Below, piece after piece: positions 32,396 to 44,589 of a DNA stretch of 64,000 nucleotides. Under the pieces are notes generated by a model. It was given only the letters and a program-made list of their open reading frames with translations. It was not told the DNA's origin and made no database searches. The stretch spans positions 1-64,000 of the forward strand of contig JAYKXP010000126.1 in NCBI GenBank assembly GCA_037176845.1, written 5' to 3'. This DNA is from Paramarasmius palmivorus. Lineage: Eukaryota; Basidiomycota; Agaricomycetes; Agaricales; Marasmiaceae. Each line of letters opens with the position of its first letter. Position 1 is the stretch's first letter. A program made the translations under genes and the position numbers.

Positions 32396-33808
32396 ATGGA
32401 CGTCAAGCTTTACATGGCTCTAGCGGTGGTACGTCTCCAAACCGAACCGTTTGATTCGTAGCCACTTTCACAGCTCATTCATCCAGTGGTATTCAGCGTT
32501 ATACGGTGAGTTATTCGAGTTCTTCTTCGCAATGTACATCAGACTTATATAGTAAAACAGGCATCTACCTTATTTTATTCGCCATCAGCGCATACATCCT
32601 ACTCACACGCAAGGGTGTATCCTACAAACGAATATTGTTCGCTAATGTGCTGCTCCTTTGTTTCGTATCAGCCGACATAGTGTTTTATTTGATTCGAGAT
32701 ATATCTAGTGTAAACTCCGTACCAAGGCATGTTCAACCTCCCGGAAATGTAGCCATCGTAACGCTTAACTTGAAATGTTCTAGCGATTCACAGTTCATCC
32801 AAATCATATTACATGCCGAACAAGAGATTGCTGTCGCTGTTGAGTTCGTATAATTTCCCTTTACGGATAGGCATCAACTTATCTTTTTAAACTCAGGGCA
32901 ACGGCAGATGCCATTCTGGTACAGTCATGACATATTCAGCATGATTCACGCATTCACAAACTCTCTCCATAGTTGTGGCGTTGTTACGTTGTTTGGGGAA
33001 GGCGATGGAAGATCGTTCTGGGACCGCTCATCGTGAGCCTGGCTGTGTACAGTCAGTCCGTTCCATCTTTCATTATCATCCCGAAATGCTCATTCAGCTG
33101 GCTAGTCACAGCGTTTGTCATATTCCCAAACCCAAAGGATAATTACTTCGGCGCCCCTATTATACTGGCCGCTGCTGAGACAGGGCTAATTGTCCTCATC
33201 AATCTAACTCTTACAATTCTCATAGGTAGCTAAGCAAATGAAACAGTCCTTAGACCGTCCGCTCATGCTTCCTCGTCTCGTCAGCGTCGCGAATGCTCTT
33301 TATAGGTCGGCAAGCTGCTCAATTTCTGGGTTCTAGAACTAGGAACATGCATATGACTTTAGTTGCCGCGATGTAAGCTCGTGTGCTATTTCTGGTCTTC
33401 AGCTAACATACCTAATAACAGACTTGAATCAGGATTATTCTACTCAGCCTTCCTCATCGTTATCGCATCAATCCTGATTAACCTATTCCGGAACGGGTCT
33501 TCATTACCAGAATCGGACGGAGATGGGGTTCCGGCCCAAGCGTATGCCCTTTTATTTCTACTCCGGGCGTGGCCATGCATCGCAGTAAGTCAATATTCTT
33601 ACGCAGTCTGTCTATCTGGGAAAATAGATTAACGCGAGTGTAGGGCATCACATCAACAATCATAATTGTTCGTGTCGCCCTGAGGCTCAGCTTGAACGAT
33701 TTGGATAGCCTTGTCGATTCGATGCGTGCAGCAGAAACGCAGACGACTCTCGCGGACTTGCATAGTACGAGAGCGGGGTTATCGACCCACGGAGATAGTA
33801 TGACGTGA
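32396..33808 (+). CDS. Multi-pass membrane protein, uncharacterised agaricomycete 7TM family
   Basis: Exons are 32396-32428, 32487-32505, 32543-32843, 32897-32918, 32973-33225, 33306-33372, 33422-33584 and 33644-33808 (1023 nt, 340 residues, all junctions in frame). Recognisable family pieces are DAILLWRCYVVWGRRWKIV in the middle, LTLTILIGRQ, then ILESGLFYSAFLIVIASIL, and near the end GITSTIIIVRVALRLSLNDL. The last is followed by a polar tail. About seven hydrophobic segments are visible. The family is common in mushrooms and has no assigned function. The long third exon may hide another small intron, since residues 75-110 look poorly conserved. Confidence 0.78.
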
Positions 33809-34222
33809 ATGGGAACTCGTACGTGGGGGATACTGAATTTCATGTGATACTTTGACTAACATGGAGTACCGCGAACCATGCAGTAGATTAGTGGAGTTCA
33901 CGTCTTGAACACGAACAAAAATCTCGCGGCACGCGCGTGTTTAAACAATATTCGTAGAGATTCTTGATCGGTGCAAGGTCTGGATTATCGTACGCTCAAG
34001 TATTGAAGGATAATGTCATTGGAAGAGTATATATTTCAACTATCAACCATTCTCGTCACCAGTGATCGGTTACAGATGTTGTGGAATCGGAGTTTCTCGG
34101 GTTTATGAGATTGTGTATGTAGTAGTTTTACAGATTCTGAGTAAGTAAGACAAATGGGCGCTTATGGTAAGATACCATAACGCCGCGGTAATATCTGAGT
34201 GACTGCGTGAATGATAAGATCA
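33809..34222. other. Intergenic between convergent genes
   Basis: 3' ends of the membrane-protein gene (+) and the F-box gene (-) meet here. No further feature seen. Confidence 0.5.
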
Positions 34223-35715
34223 CTAATATCCCAGAATAACTCGCCCAGTGTTTAGCTGGTGGGTAATTAGTCGAATAGCCAATCCATCCCTCTGCAACCC
34301 TCTCAAATGGCCCATGTCGATTCTCGATCGCAGCAGTTCTCGCTCCGAGTTGAGAACGACAAGGACAGAATGAAGTCCACGGCGGGATCTGACGTCCAGC
34401 ATGGCTTCGAAAGCGCCTTGAGCCCACCCAAGATCATGAATCTGAAGTTGTAGTTGCTGCAGTTCAGGAAGAAGGACTAATATTGTTAACATATGCCCTA
34501 ACCATCATCTCAATCCGAAGAAGACTTACCGGTGTAGGGTAATGCACTGCTCGTCAACAATCCCAATAAGCCCGTAGTGACGATCTTGTTCTTCGACCCC
34601 TTAGCCTCCCCAAGAGTCACGGATTTAACCCAGCGAAGTGACTTAAAGAGTGGAACGAGGTCATATGCGGCTATAGGAACACCTATTATTTCGGCATTTT
34701 GTATCCTCGCCAACGAACGATATATGAGATTAATGAGAGCAGTGAGAAACTCGGCACTCGGAGAGGGGTATATGGAGTAAGGATTTTGATTTGCATCGCT
34801 GAGGAGTGCGAGTGTATAGAGTGAGGGTGTGGTAATAGTATTGAATAGATGCGCTAAAGATGGAAAAGGGTAGTCGCGCCCTGGACGGGAAGCGTTGACT
34901 ACCTCGATGATAAGAGTCTCCAAAGCTCGCACGATGTAGTTCGAGGGAGCCCTCTGGGATACGAATATCGCTGGTTCTGCGTCGATGAAACCATATGGTG
35001 GAAGGATGAAATGACCGTGAATAAGATTGTGGCAATCTCGCAGCATGGTCATAGCACTTTGTGGGTAGCACTTGAGGTGGAGATGGGTAAGGTGGACTGA
35101 TGGTAGGATCCATGTGAATCTACCTAGCTCTGCGTGGCTAAAGAATGTGGCGGATGGGATGAGAACAGCAGATTGGACGTGTTTGGTCTTGTCGAGGGTG
35201 AGCCCTATAATTCCCTCTGGCGAATGAACCAGTATATTGGAAGCGCGGCCTATATATTGTTGAGCAACTTTCCCAAAATCAACATGTGCTCGTGTCTGGA
35301 TTTTCAAGGAAAAAATTCTATCCAAGTCCTTCATAAACGGGAATAGTGGGCGTTTATCTTGCAGTCCATCCTCGCTTTCAACGGAAATCCTTAAACGAGC
35401 ATCCATTGAACGGTCTAGGTGGACCTGGAGGCGTTCAAGGACTGCAGGATTCCAGCCACGACTATCCAGGCAGAGAGCCATCGTTGCCCATAATTCAGGG
35501 GTCGCCAGAGAGACGTGTCTCCAGGCCCTACAAACTCGACCTATTCTGGACGCCTCTGAGAAGGACCTGGCTGGATTGGAGAAGTCGAAGAGGTTTCTTT
35601 GGACGGTGTGAATGAGGATCAGCGCAAGAATATTTGGCGGCACAATGAGCTGTGGACCTTCGTTCTCGGTGGCTAGTCGGTTTGTAGGTAGGCTGTCGAA
35701 GTAGAGTAAACTCAT
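34223..35715 (-). CDS. F-box/LRR-like protein (2 exons)
   Basis: Minus-strand exons are 34530-35715 and 34223-34476, in frame (479 residues). After a short N-terminus, an F-box-like helix set is visible: IVPPNILALILIHTV, then SRIGRVCRAWRHVSLATPEL and WATMAL. This pattern of hydrophobic helix, CRAWR and LW is typical of agaricomycete F-box proteins. The rest has scattered leucine-rich strands. F-box proteins recruit targets to SCF ubiquitin ligases; the target is unknown. An upstream in-frame ATG at 35910 would add 65 residues. I prefer MSLLYFDSLP because the extension looks like leader sequence. Confidence 0.72.
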
Positions 35716-35910
35716 GGTTTGTTGCTGAAGAAAGAGGTAAGAATGAGAATGAACAATTCCGCGGAGAACGAGTGCCAGTTTTTTCTTGCGGGCTTGTTTC
35801 TCTCCCACATGATGTTGCAGATGGGGATTGTTCAACGTGATTAACATTAGATGACTGGGATGAAGTGCCATTTCTATCCTAAGGCCGAGTGGTGCGCGGG
35901 GGAAATGCAT

Positions 35911-37393
35911 TTTGAACAGAAATCTCCGAGGACATATATATTTTGAGGAAGGAACATGTCAAGGAATTGAACTGGTTTGTCACACTGTAGGGAGATAAAC
36001 GTAAAAAGAGCTGTTGATGAGCCCACCTATGCCGTACTTATAACCCTCACTTCCTCCGTCGGCGACTCGAGGCCACACAAGCGGAGAGAATAAGAGGAAT
36101 CGGCGTTTTGAAACGACGAAAGGGATAGACCATCAAAATGCAACTTGCAAGTCGAGAACAAGGTTCAGTAAAAATTCGGTTTCTAAACTGAAAAGAGATG
36201 AGTATCCTAGACTGGCTGAAAAGGTAATCAAATACCTTAGTTCACAGACACAGACTCTGCAAGTAATAAAAGATAATATTGCAAAGTCTCTCGGGGCATT
36301 CGGGGGCTTCGGATGGAATTTGCGGAGCTTGGAGCGCGATGTACTTGATACTCAACGATACTTATTCATGTTCACAGTGCATTGCTTCTTTTTCCAACCA
36401 AGCGGTGGCGAATGCCGTCCATCTAAGTAGCGGAATATCCTGGGCCCGTGCAAACCTTACAGTTCAAAGTACTTGGGAATTTCCTTCTTCTCGAACCACG
36501 ATCATCCCCCCTCACCCTCGTGTGCAACATATAGTCGGTCTAAACTATCGATGCAAGTAGGTTTTTTGTAGTTAGAGGCTAGACGTTTTGAGATTGGGTG
36601 TCTCCGGTCTGTCTCGGAGTTTTCGATTTACCTTTACGATCACACACATCCACAGAGATCCATCCTTTGATCTGTTCTTGTATCCCAGTACTCTTCACGA
36701 TCGATTCAATGGGTGCAGCTCTCATTCTGCCTTGTGCTCACACGCAACTAATCGCACACTGACAGGTTTCAACTTAAAATCCCCATGCCCGAGCCTACAG
36801 GTTCCTTTCTAAATTCTCGTACCCTGGATAGGTCAACCGTCAAATTCCATATTGGAAATAACCTCTCACGTGGATCTGTCAGTCGGGCCGCACGCATTCA
36901 TTGGAGTTATCAAGAGCTGGATGCTGTCGGTTGTGACCGTTTCGATAGGCAAGAAAAACGCTCCTCCATCACTTGTTTTCGTGCTTAACTTGCGCAACGG
37001 TGCAGCTACTTCAGCTACTTAGCGGATCCCCCCTGCAGAATAGGGACATCAGTCTGCGTAGATGGCTATCATAACGGTCCATATGCTTGATCTCGTCCAC
37101 TCATGTGCAAGTTGACTCTTATCAACCACTCTCCACTTTTTTCGGGGTGCCAAGGCTACACATTGCGACTATGAGTCGCTACCTCTGTAAGTGAATGGCT
37201 TGATTTGGTATGCGAATAAGGGGACGCTTCTGATGTATGAAGTTTCGCGGCACGCAACGAGGCACACGCAGCTCATCACTCTCGAGCACGATCAGCACGA
37301 GGATGATAATGCGGTCAAGATCGTTGTCACTTCGTTCACTTAAACTCTGTGCTCGCAGAGCTTATGTCCCGAGTCTGATCCCTCTTTACCATC
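35911..37393. other. Long intergenic stretch, no recognisable gene
   Basis: This is the shared upstream region of the divergent F-box and P450 genes. The frames at 36279-36560 and 36588-36988 show no known motif. The 100 bases before 37394 are a plausible P450 promoter and leader. Confidence 0.4.
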
Positions 37394-39783
37394 ATGGCTT
37401 CCGCTCTTCTTTCAACTATTCTTTCCATACACCCAGCTCTCGTCCTCCTTGGTATCGCTATCATCTTGTTACTCGCACGGTTCTTTCGCAAATCATCGAT
37501 TAGAGTTCTCCCTGGCCCTACGGATGGTCGGTCTCTTCTTGGTGAGCATCCCAAAACATCCTAGTTCGCTTTTACAACGACGATGGCAGGCTTCGAACGG
37601 GAATTCGAGACATCCAAGCCGGACACACAAGATAGTCTTTTCCAGTGGCACACCCAATATGGAACTGCTTATCGGATTCCTGGACTACTTTGGGTGCGTT
37701 TCATCTCTCCGGTTTTATGTCATCCCGTTGAACACGTCATAGTCCGACATTCTCGTCGTTTCGGACCCTAGAGCACTTCAGTACATCCTTCATTCATCTG
37801 GATATGGATACAGAAAACCTGATGACTTGCGATACTTCTCGATCGCTGCTGCTGGTCGTGGGATTCTTTACTCGGAAGGTGGTTTCTCGTGCTCTGCAAC
37901 TCGATCATCTTCCTTATCCTTGTCCTCGAAGGCAAATCACATGCCCGCCAGCGCAAGATTCTCAACCCTGCATTTTCGGTTACACAATTAAAAGAATTTC
38001 TCGTGTTCTTCCAACGGTCGACGACACAGGTAGGTATTGGGAACCTGGGGTTAGGAAGGAATCATATACCTAATCTTTTCCAGCTTCTGGATAGACTGGA
38101 CGAACGCGTAGGTCAGGGGACGGAACGACTTGATATTTCCCATTGGGCTGCGCAATTGGCCTTGGATGCTGTAGGCGAAGGTACGTATCTACCCTGAGCG
38201 CGGAGGTTGTAGGTCTGATGCACATCATGGTAGCCACTTTCGGACACAATTTCGGCGCCCTGGATGGCCATACTGATGATCTATTCAAAGCCAATGAACG
38301 CGCAATGTATGTACATTCTCGGTATTACTTCATTCCAGAATTCTTATTGAATCACTTGTTAGGCGGGTATTCAGCGACATCTCTCTGAGAACGCTTTTGG
38401 CACGCGCTATCCGTCGACATATCCCTGTAGAGTTAACTGCCAGGTTTTCAAACATTGTTCCCTCAAATGATGCAATTATGATTAGAGGAGCGGGGTCAAT
38501 GCGGCGAATAGCAGCCGGTGACATCCTGGCGAAGGCCAAGCAGGAGGCCGAAGGGTATGATTTGAACACGCGCAAAGATATCCTGAGTGTTCTAGGTGCG
38601 TGACCATCTATTCCAAAATAATATCGGTCTTACGAGGCATAATGAACGAACAGTCAAATGCAACAATGCAGCCGAACCAAAGAAGCGTATGTCGGATGAA
38701 GAGGTCCTTTCCCAAACCGCGTACGTGGTCTTAGCCCGGGCCATAATGGCGTATATTGATTAACTCACTGTTTGAACAGATCAATTATTCAAGCTGGACA
38801 TCACGTTACAGGTGCATTCATGGCATGGCTATTCTATGAGCTGGCCCATCACCCAGAGGACCAACAGAAGATATACGAGGAAATTCAAGCTTTTCGCGCC
38901 AAGAATGGATACGATGTCGAGTTCACGGTGGCTGATTATGAATCGATGGCTTATTTGAATGCATTCCTCAAAGTATGTGTCATATTCTGCCCATAGGAAT
39001 TCGTGCTGAATCCTGACTTAGGAAAACCTCCGTTATCACGCTGTTGTATCGCTACTTATAAGAGAAGCGACATATGACGACTTGATTCCACTGGCAACCC
39101 CGGTTGTATCACCCAATACCGGAGAAACAATAACACATGTTCCAGTACAGAAAGGACAAAGGATCATCCTCGATTTTGCGTCGTATAATCGGTGCGCATT
39201 GCACGCCATCTGACGCTATCTCTTCTTATTTGTAATTTCCATAGGCTAAGAGACGTCTGGGGAGAAGACGCATATGAATGGAATCCTTCGCGTTTCCTTG
39301 ACCCTAACTCCAAGAGGACTCAGTATAATGTTGGAATGTATTCGAACATGTACGTGGTATCAGCTGCACTTTTTTCTTCGATACTAATCTGATTCCAGAT
39401 TGACGTTTAGTGAGTTGACTCGATCTTAGTATGGTCGTGATACCTAACACATGCATCATCCAGGTGGAGGTGCCCAGGGATGCATTGGGTAAGTATTTCG
39501 TTTCTCTTCCTTAACTACGACTGATCACTACTGTCCGCTTAGATTCCGCTTTGGGTAAGTTTCGATTTCGTTCTTCGCACTTTCCTAATCCCTCTATCCG
39601 GCCTATAGTCTCATAGAAGCCCAAACAATCATAGTGGGGATCCTCGAGCGATTCATACTCATGGCTCCCCCAGAAGGATTACATATTCAAGGCGTTCGGA
39701 GTGGTTTAATGATGCCAATGGTAGCAGGGAAGTGGGGCGAGGGTATGCAAGTGCCATTGATGCTGAAACGGAGAGAACAATAG
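37394..39783 (+). CDS. Cytochrome P450 monooxygenase (15 exons)
   Basis: Exons are 37394-37541, 37590-37693, 37743-37878, 37932-38029, 38084-38180, 38234-38306, 38363-38595, 38654-38720, 38780-38972, 39022-39191, 39245-39349, 39399-39409, 39464-39488, 39543-39554 and 39609-39783 (548 residues). There is an N-terminal membrane anchor (residues 5-30), then the proline-rich hinge VLPGPTDG. The I-helix oxygen site AGHHVT lies at about 324, the ExxR motif ENLR at 384-387, and FLDPNSKR before the haem loop. The haem signature FSGGAQGCIG has Cys485 as thiolate ligand. The usual Arg of the loop is Gln. The haem loop is split over exons of 11, 25 and 12 bases. It is likely an ER enzyme of secondary metabolism or detoxification; the substrate is unknown. 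Confidence 0.9.
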
Positions 39784-40114
39784 ATAAAAGTTTTGATCCA
39801 ACTCTCTAATTCGCGTCTCGCAAACGGGAAACTTCAGCCTGTACAGGCCATCATCTAGATAACAGAGTTCGCGATCCTTTATTACCTTTTCGAATCTTGT
39901 CATTACTGAAGCCGCAGTTACCTGATTTATGGCCCGAAGTCTAGTTCCCTCAATCTTGATGCATTGATGAGTTATCATTACATCCAACAACATCGCTTTT
40001 GCATGTAATTAAGCTTCTGAAAATTTAACGTGAAGAGCAGCTACCTATTCCATCGCTCGTGATAGTATATAGCGAGTACAAACGGGGCAGCGAAATTAAA
40101 ACTGATAACAAGAC
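39784..40114. other. Intergenic between convergent genes
   Basis: Between the P450 stop and the stop of the triple-BTB gene on the other strand. Nothing recognised. Confidence 0.5.
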
Positions 40115-42260
40115 CTAATACATCAGCGCTTCAAAGTCAGAAAGGAATACCGGTTCATGATTCCCTAAGGCGCGAAGCAGACTCTGCACCCTTTCTTCGG
40201 CCTTCTTCCATGTGTATTCCTTCATATACATAGCCAATCTCTCCGTCTTGCTCATATATTCATCCAAAGCCTTATTGTATGCGCATCCCATAGTACTATC
40301 GTTCCGGACGCGTCTAACCGATTCTGGAGAGTAGCTAAACTCTTTGAGCATACTGACCCGGTCACTGAAATGCTTTGCGGCGGACTCAGCAGTGGGAGGC
40401 AAGCCTGAGGGAATTGAAATGACGAAGGCCTTGAATTTCTCGAAGGCCTTAGTGTGCTGGTTTTTGTATAGTGCCTGGCGACTGAGTTAGCTTGGGATTC
40501 GGTGCAGAACAGTCAGGAGCAAGTAAGTACCCAGGTATAAAAGAGTTCCGGTTTGCCACCCAGAGCTGTCATAACGTTCTCGACCGAAAGCTTAAATGTA
40601 GGACGGACAAAATCATCGATTTTAGGATCTTCGAGTCGATGAAGGGCGGGTAATACTCGAAGAGCTTCTTCTTCACTGGTGGATGCGCGACGTCTGGCAA
40701 GTTGTCATTGTTAGCCAGCAACTTGGGCAAGAACAAGTAGATAAACCTCAGAGCAGGTAGACATTTTCCCATGGCGTTCGTATTACCATATTTATCTGCA
40801 GCCTCTACCAAGTCCATCACGGTCCGCGTGTCTACGTCGATAGAACGTAGATCAACCAAATCGTGGGAATCGGCGTGGCAACATTTAAGGAGTAGCCTCA
40901 AGATTGCCGAACGTTCTGCGAGTGGAACAACATCATAAAGATGATGTGTGACGGTATCCGGGAGAGGAAATCCGGTGCAAAATTCGGCGAAGGTTGACAT
41001 GTGAGCACCGAGGAGGCTGCCATCTGAAGATTGAAGGATAACGTCTACCGCGAGGGTACATCCCGGTGCGCCTGGAGGTAACGGAAGATGAGATCAGCGT
41101 ACCGGAGAAGCGTAAGACTCACAGACGCATTGCGGGACGATTGAATGAATGGTATCTTCAAGCTGGGGTAGATCCTTGGCGATTTGGAGGATTTGAACCG
41201 CATTCTCTGAATACGTTTGCGCGAGAATCCTTCCGGAAAGCAAGAACAATGGACAATATATGCGGTGGATAAGATCGCAAAGTGAGCGGTACAGCATACC
41301 TCAAAACGGCCCGAGATTCCTTCAGAGCTAACCAATGTTGATATTTATCAGCAGCGACAGCAAAGTCCATCAAAGCTTGTACATCAATATCGAAGAGTTG
41401 TTGCCGATCTTGGCGGTCAATGTGTGTGTACCGGAGGAGCAGCTTCAATACTTCTTCAGTTTCGGTAAGTGGAACGACTTCGTAGATTTGATGCGTGACG
41501 GAATCTGGGACCGGGAATCCGGCGCAGAACCTTGCAAGATTATCCATGTGTGCGCCCAGGAACTTTCCGTCTGAGGATTGGAGGACAACATCCACTGGGA
41601 TAGAACACGTAACGCTGTCCAAGGGTGCTGAATGAGTGATCAGTGCTCCGATTTACGAATACCAGACTCGACCGAATCTTACAGGTGCATTTTGGAATGC
41701 CGGACTTGATGACATCGTTCAGTTTAGGAATGTTCTTGGTGAGGTGTAGAATTTCTGGGGTTTCCTCCGGTCGAGTCAAAACGCGTCTCCTGCGGATGGA
41801 CTGGGTGATTAAGAGAAACATGCTACTTGGAGTCAACGAGACGCACTTGAGAACCGAGTGACACTCCTCAAGAGCTAACCAATGTCCATACGTTTCAGCA
41901 GCAACAGCAAAGTCAATCAAGGTCTGAAGATCCAAGCTGAGCAACATCGACTGATCGTGATGGTCAAAGTGGGTGTATCGAAGTAGATGTTGTAGAACGC
42001 GCTCTGTTTCAGGTAGTTCGATAACTTGGTCTAAATCGTCTGTAAAGGTGTATTGAAAAGGGAATTCCCGACAGAATCTTGCCAAGCCTTCGAAATGAGC
42101 ACCAAGGAGAATTCCGTCCGAAGATTGGAGAACGATGTCGACTGGGATAGGACATGCAATGTTGCCAAGAAGAGCTGCGGAAGTGGTTAGCCTTGAAGTT
42201 AAGTTGAGGTAGATGACGAATCATACAGGTGCAAGAAGGTTTGCTCAAAGAGCTCGACAT
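40115..42260 (-). CDS. Triple-BTB domain protein (8 exons)
   Basis: Minus-strand exons are 42227-42260, 41847-42174, 41683-41789, 41300-41627, 41123-41229, 40747-41071, 40531-40693 and 40115-40474 (1752 nt, 583 residues). Three successive BTB cores start at about residues 18, 163 and 307: CPIPVDIVLQSSDG, CSIPVDVVLQSSDG and CTLAVDVILQSSDG. Each runs on to LLxRYTHxDxxD or LLKCCHADSHD and AA(D/E)KYG. Units 1 and 2 are each encoded by exons of exactly 328 and 107 bases, separated by short linkers ending in SGIPKCT or SIVPQCV. Unit 3 keeps the long C-terminal helical domain (LFYTW|ALYKNQHTKAFEKFK and NKALDEYMSK). Most BTB proteins have one BTB, so this is unusual. It likely forms scaffolds or ubiquitin-ligase adaptors; the partners are unknown. 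Confidence 0.82.
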
Positions 42261-42367
42261 AATGAACAATGAACGTGTTGAAGAGGAAAGGTGAGAACGG
42301 GGGTCCAGAACGTTCAGATTCAAGGTGACTGAGAAGTAGTTTGGCTAAGTCACACGCGTCATGCGAA

Positions 42368-42380
42368 GACCCCGGACACC
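42368..42380 (-). promoter_or_regulatory. Shared BTB upstream motif (copy 1)
   Basis: On the coding strand it reads GGTGTCCGGGGTC, 108-120 bases upstream of the triple-BTB ATG. Close copies lie at 44576-44589, 53565-53578 and 54785-54798, each at a similar distance from a BTB-family start. It could be a transcription-factor site or simply conserved by common descent. Confidence 0.45.
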
Positions 42381-43664
42381 TCCAGGCTCCGATCAAAATC
42401 CCTGGCGCTTCCTTTGTGATGCTCTTCCAGTGCAGCGAATATAAGCTCTTCAATAAAATAACTCGGGAAGTGCCGCGTGCCGCGGCGAACACCTTGCTTG
42501 TCTGCAACGCGAATACGAAGTTCAGACGTGAATCAACATTATAAATGGACAAGTCATACAAGGTAGTGATCGTAACTGATATTAAGCAGGTGACGAGGAC
42601 GCATCAGGATGTAAAGTATGACAGTGTGTACCAGAGGCAAGATGGGGAGCAGTAGCGAAAAGCCTCAGAATCTCACATACATCTGTAACGTGCATATTCT
42701 TCAAACCATCCTTCTTGCCACCGGTGATGATGTGAGCAAGTATGAACTTGATACGAACAACGGAATCACAGTGTAAGTTGGCACAACCCTTGACGGTCAC
42801 TGCCCATGGTCAAGTGGGAATAAGGGCTTGATGACATCGAGAGCGACTTGAAGGGCCTTAGGCAAGTACGTGGGCTGGTTGTCGGTCGTGTGAGACAGGA
42901 CTGTAGATCAGCATGTTATGATAACATTGACAGTGGGCGCGCTAACGGGCCGGATATGGTTCGTCGACAGTGCCTGGAATGAAATGTTGTTAGGACCTAG
43001 TTTAAAGAGGGATATAGAACTACGAAACCTAGTTAGCAACAAAGATTGTTCCTCGATAGACTCTGAGAATCCGGAACGGCACAGAGTCTGGGACCTAGGA
43101 TAAAAACAAGGGGATATCACACTGCGAGGGAAGAACATCTAGTACTGCATTGGGCTGTCACCAAGTTCTGGTCGGTGGTAGGCATTCTAAAAGACACTTG
43201 CGAGGCTCCGACGAACGCGTATTCTCGAAGTATTCACCGGTCACTTGAGACGACGTTAGGTTGAAGAGATTGAATACAATGACAAAGGCGGGTCACAACA
43301 GTAGAAAAACGTCCTATGAAACGAAAATAAGTTAGAGAAGTTAGAGGATAGAGATATTAGAACGTGCGAAAAATTCTCTGTAGCTCTGCCTCCACCGCTT
43401 TACTGTCTTCGTACATCCAAGGAGATGTCGACTATTGGAACAGCTGACGCGACAACGCGAGTTGGATGAAAGCTTGCAAAATGTGATGACGTCATGTTTG
43501 TCCTTATTTTCCATACGGGTTGGTTCCCACGCAATTTCATCCAGTGAGAGACCTTGACAAGCAAGGTGATTACTTCGCGACTTGTACAACGTTTGAATGA
43601 AATTCAGAAGAATACGATATTTACGGTACGAGAAGAGTGCCCTGCAGTCGCGCAGACAGATTAA
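42381..43664. other. No recognisable gene
   Basis: Short frames such as 42582-42800 (-) and 43341-43589 (-) show no domain. This is the spacer between two BTB-family loci. Confidence 0.4.
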
Positions 43665-44444
43665 TCAAGGCATCCTGAAACGCACTCGCTTCTCTGCTTC
43701 TCTCCAAGTCGGGAATTCTCGAGAAGCCACCTCTAGCACCTTCCTCATCCATTCATTCAGTGCCTTGTTATTGGCACACTTCGCCATCGTATCATCGTAG
43801 ATTTTTCTAAGCGCATTCTGGGTAGGATTAGTAAGTCCTCGAACTTGGTCGCAAAAGTAATCGGCAGCGGCTGGAAGACCTGGGGGCATCGACTCGATAG
43901 CGTAGTGGAGTTTATCGGCTTGTTCCTTGTATAGTATCTGAGAAACATTGAGTTCATGGACAGAGAGATAAGTCCACTGACGTACCCAGATAATGAGAAT
44001 GTCCGGTCTGTTTCCTATAACACGGATGGCATAATCTACACCGAATTGTACAGTGGGGCGAACAATGTCCTCGATGTCTTGGGTGCTGAGGAGAGTATAG
44101 ATTGTCGGTAAGATTCGCAGGGCTTCGGCAGGATTAGAGGCGGCGCGTTTGCTATCGAGCGATAGTAACTGTTAGTGAAAGGACAACAGTACGAAGGCCA
44201 CCATGACGTACCGGAGAACCCTGTAACAAAGATCGAAGACGTGGTCCTCTCCGTGTTGTTTCGCAAAATTCGTCAAATCCAGCAATCTCTGCAAGTCGAT
44301 CTCATGTAACTCTTTCGGAGTATCCTGTAGAATATAGTATGTATATTTCGCTAGCAGGTTCAATAAGACTTTATGATCGACATTCTACAGTCAGTTAAGC
44401 GGAAAATGAAATAGCCAAAGACGTGGACCTTGCTGGGTCGACAT
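43665..44444 (-). pseudogene. BTB-family paralogue lacking the first BTB half
   Basis: Minus-strand exons 44212-44384, 43986-44151 and 43665-43937 are recognisable: DHKVLLNLLAKYTYYILQDT, KRAASNPAEALRILP, then W|ILYKEQADKLHYAIES and NKALNEWMRKVLE. This is the second half of a BTB plus the C-terminal domain. The conserved start of the domain (xCxIPVDVxLQSSDG) is missing. A likely first exon, MSTQQ (44429-44444, 16 bases), aligns with that of the paralogue at 54639-54654. However, the join to the next exon is out of phase as I read it, so the copy is probably broken. Confidence 0.65.
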
Positions 44445-44575
44445 AACAGCGTTCCAAAGGGCTGGTTGGGTTGAAGTCGCTGGGGCTTGTGCAGGTGAGG
44501 TCAGAAGAGCTGAAGTGATGGCGGTTCAGGTTAAAGATCGGTGACCACGAAGAAGTCTTTTTCGTAGCCTCACAA

Positions 44576-44589
44576 GGACCTCGGACACT
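44576..44589 (-). promoter_or_regulatory. Shared BTB upstream motif (copy 2)
   Basis: Reads AGTGTCCGAGGTCC on the coding strand, 132-145 bases upstream of the ATG at 44444. Confidence 0.45.

Noticed and set aside
33226..33305. Stop codon (TAG CTA A) ending the membrane protein at 33233
   Set aside because: A GT donor at 33226 and an AG acceptor at 33305 remove it in phase, and the next exons supply the expected family C-terminus.
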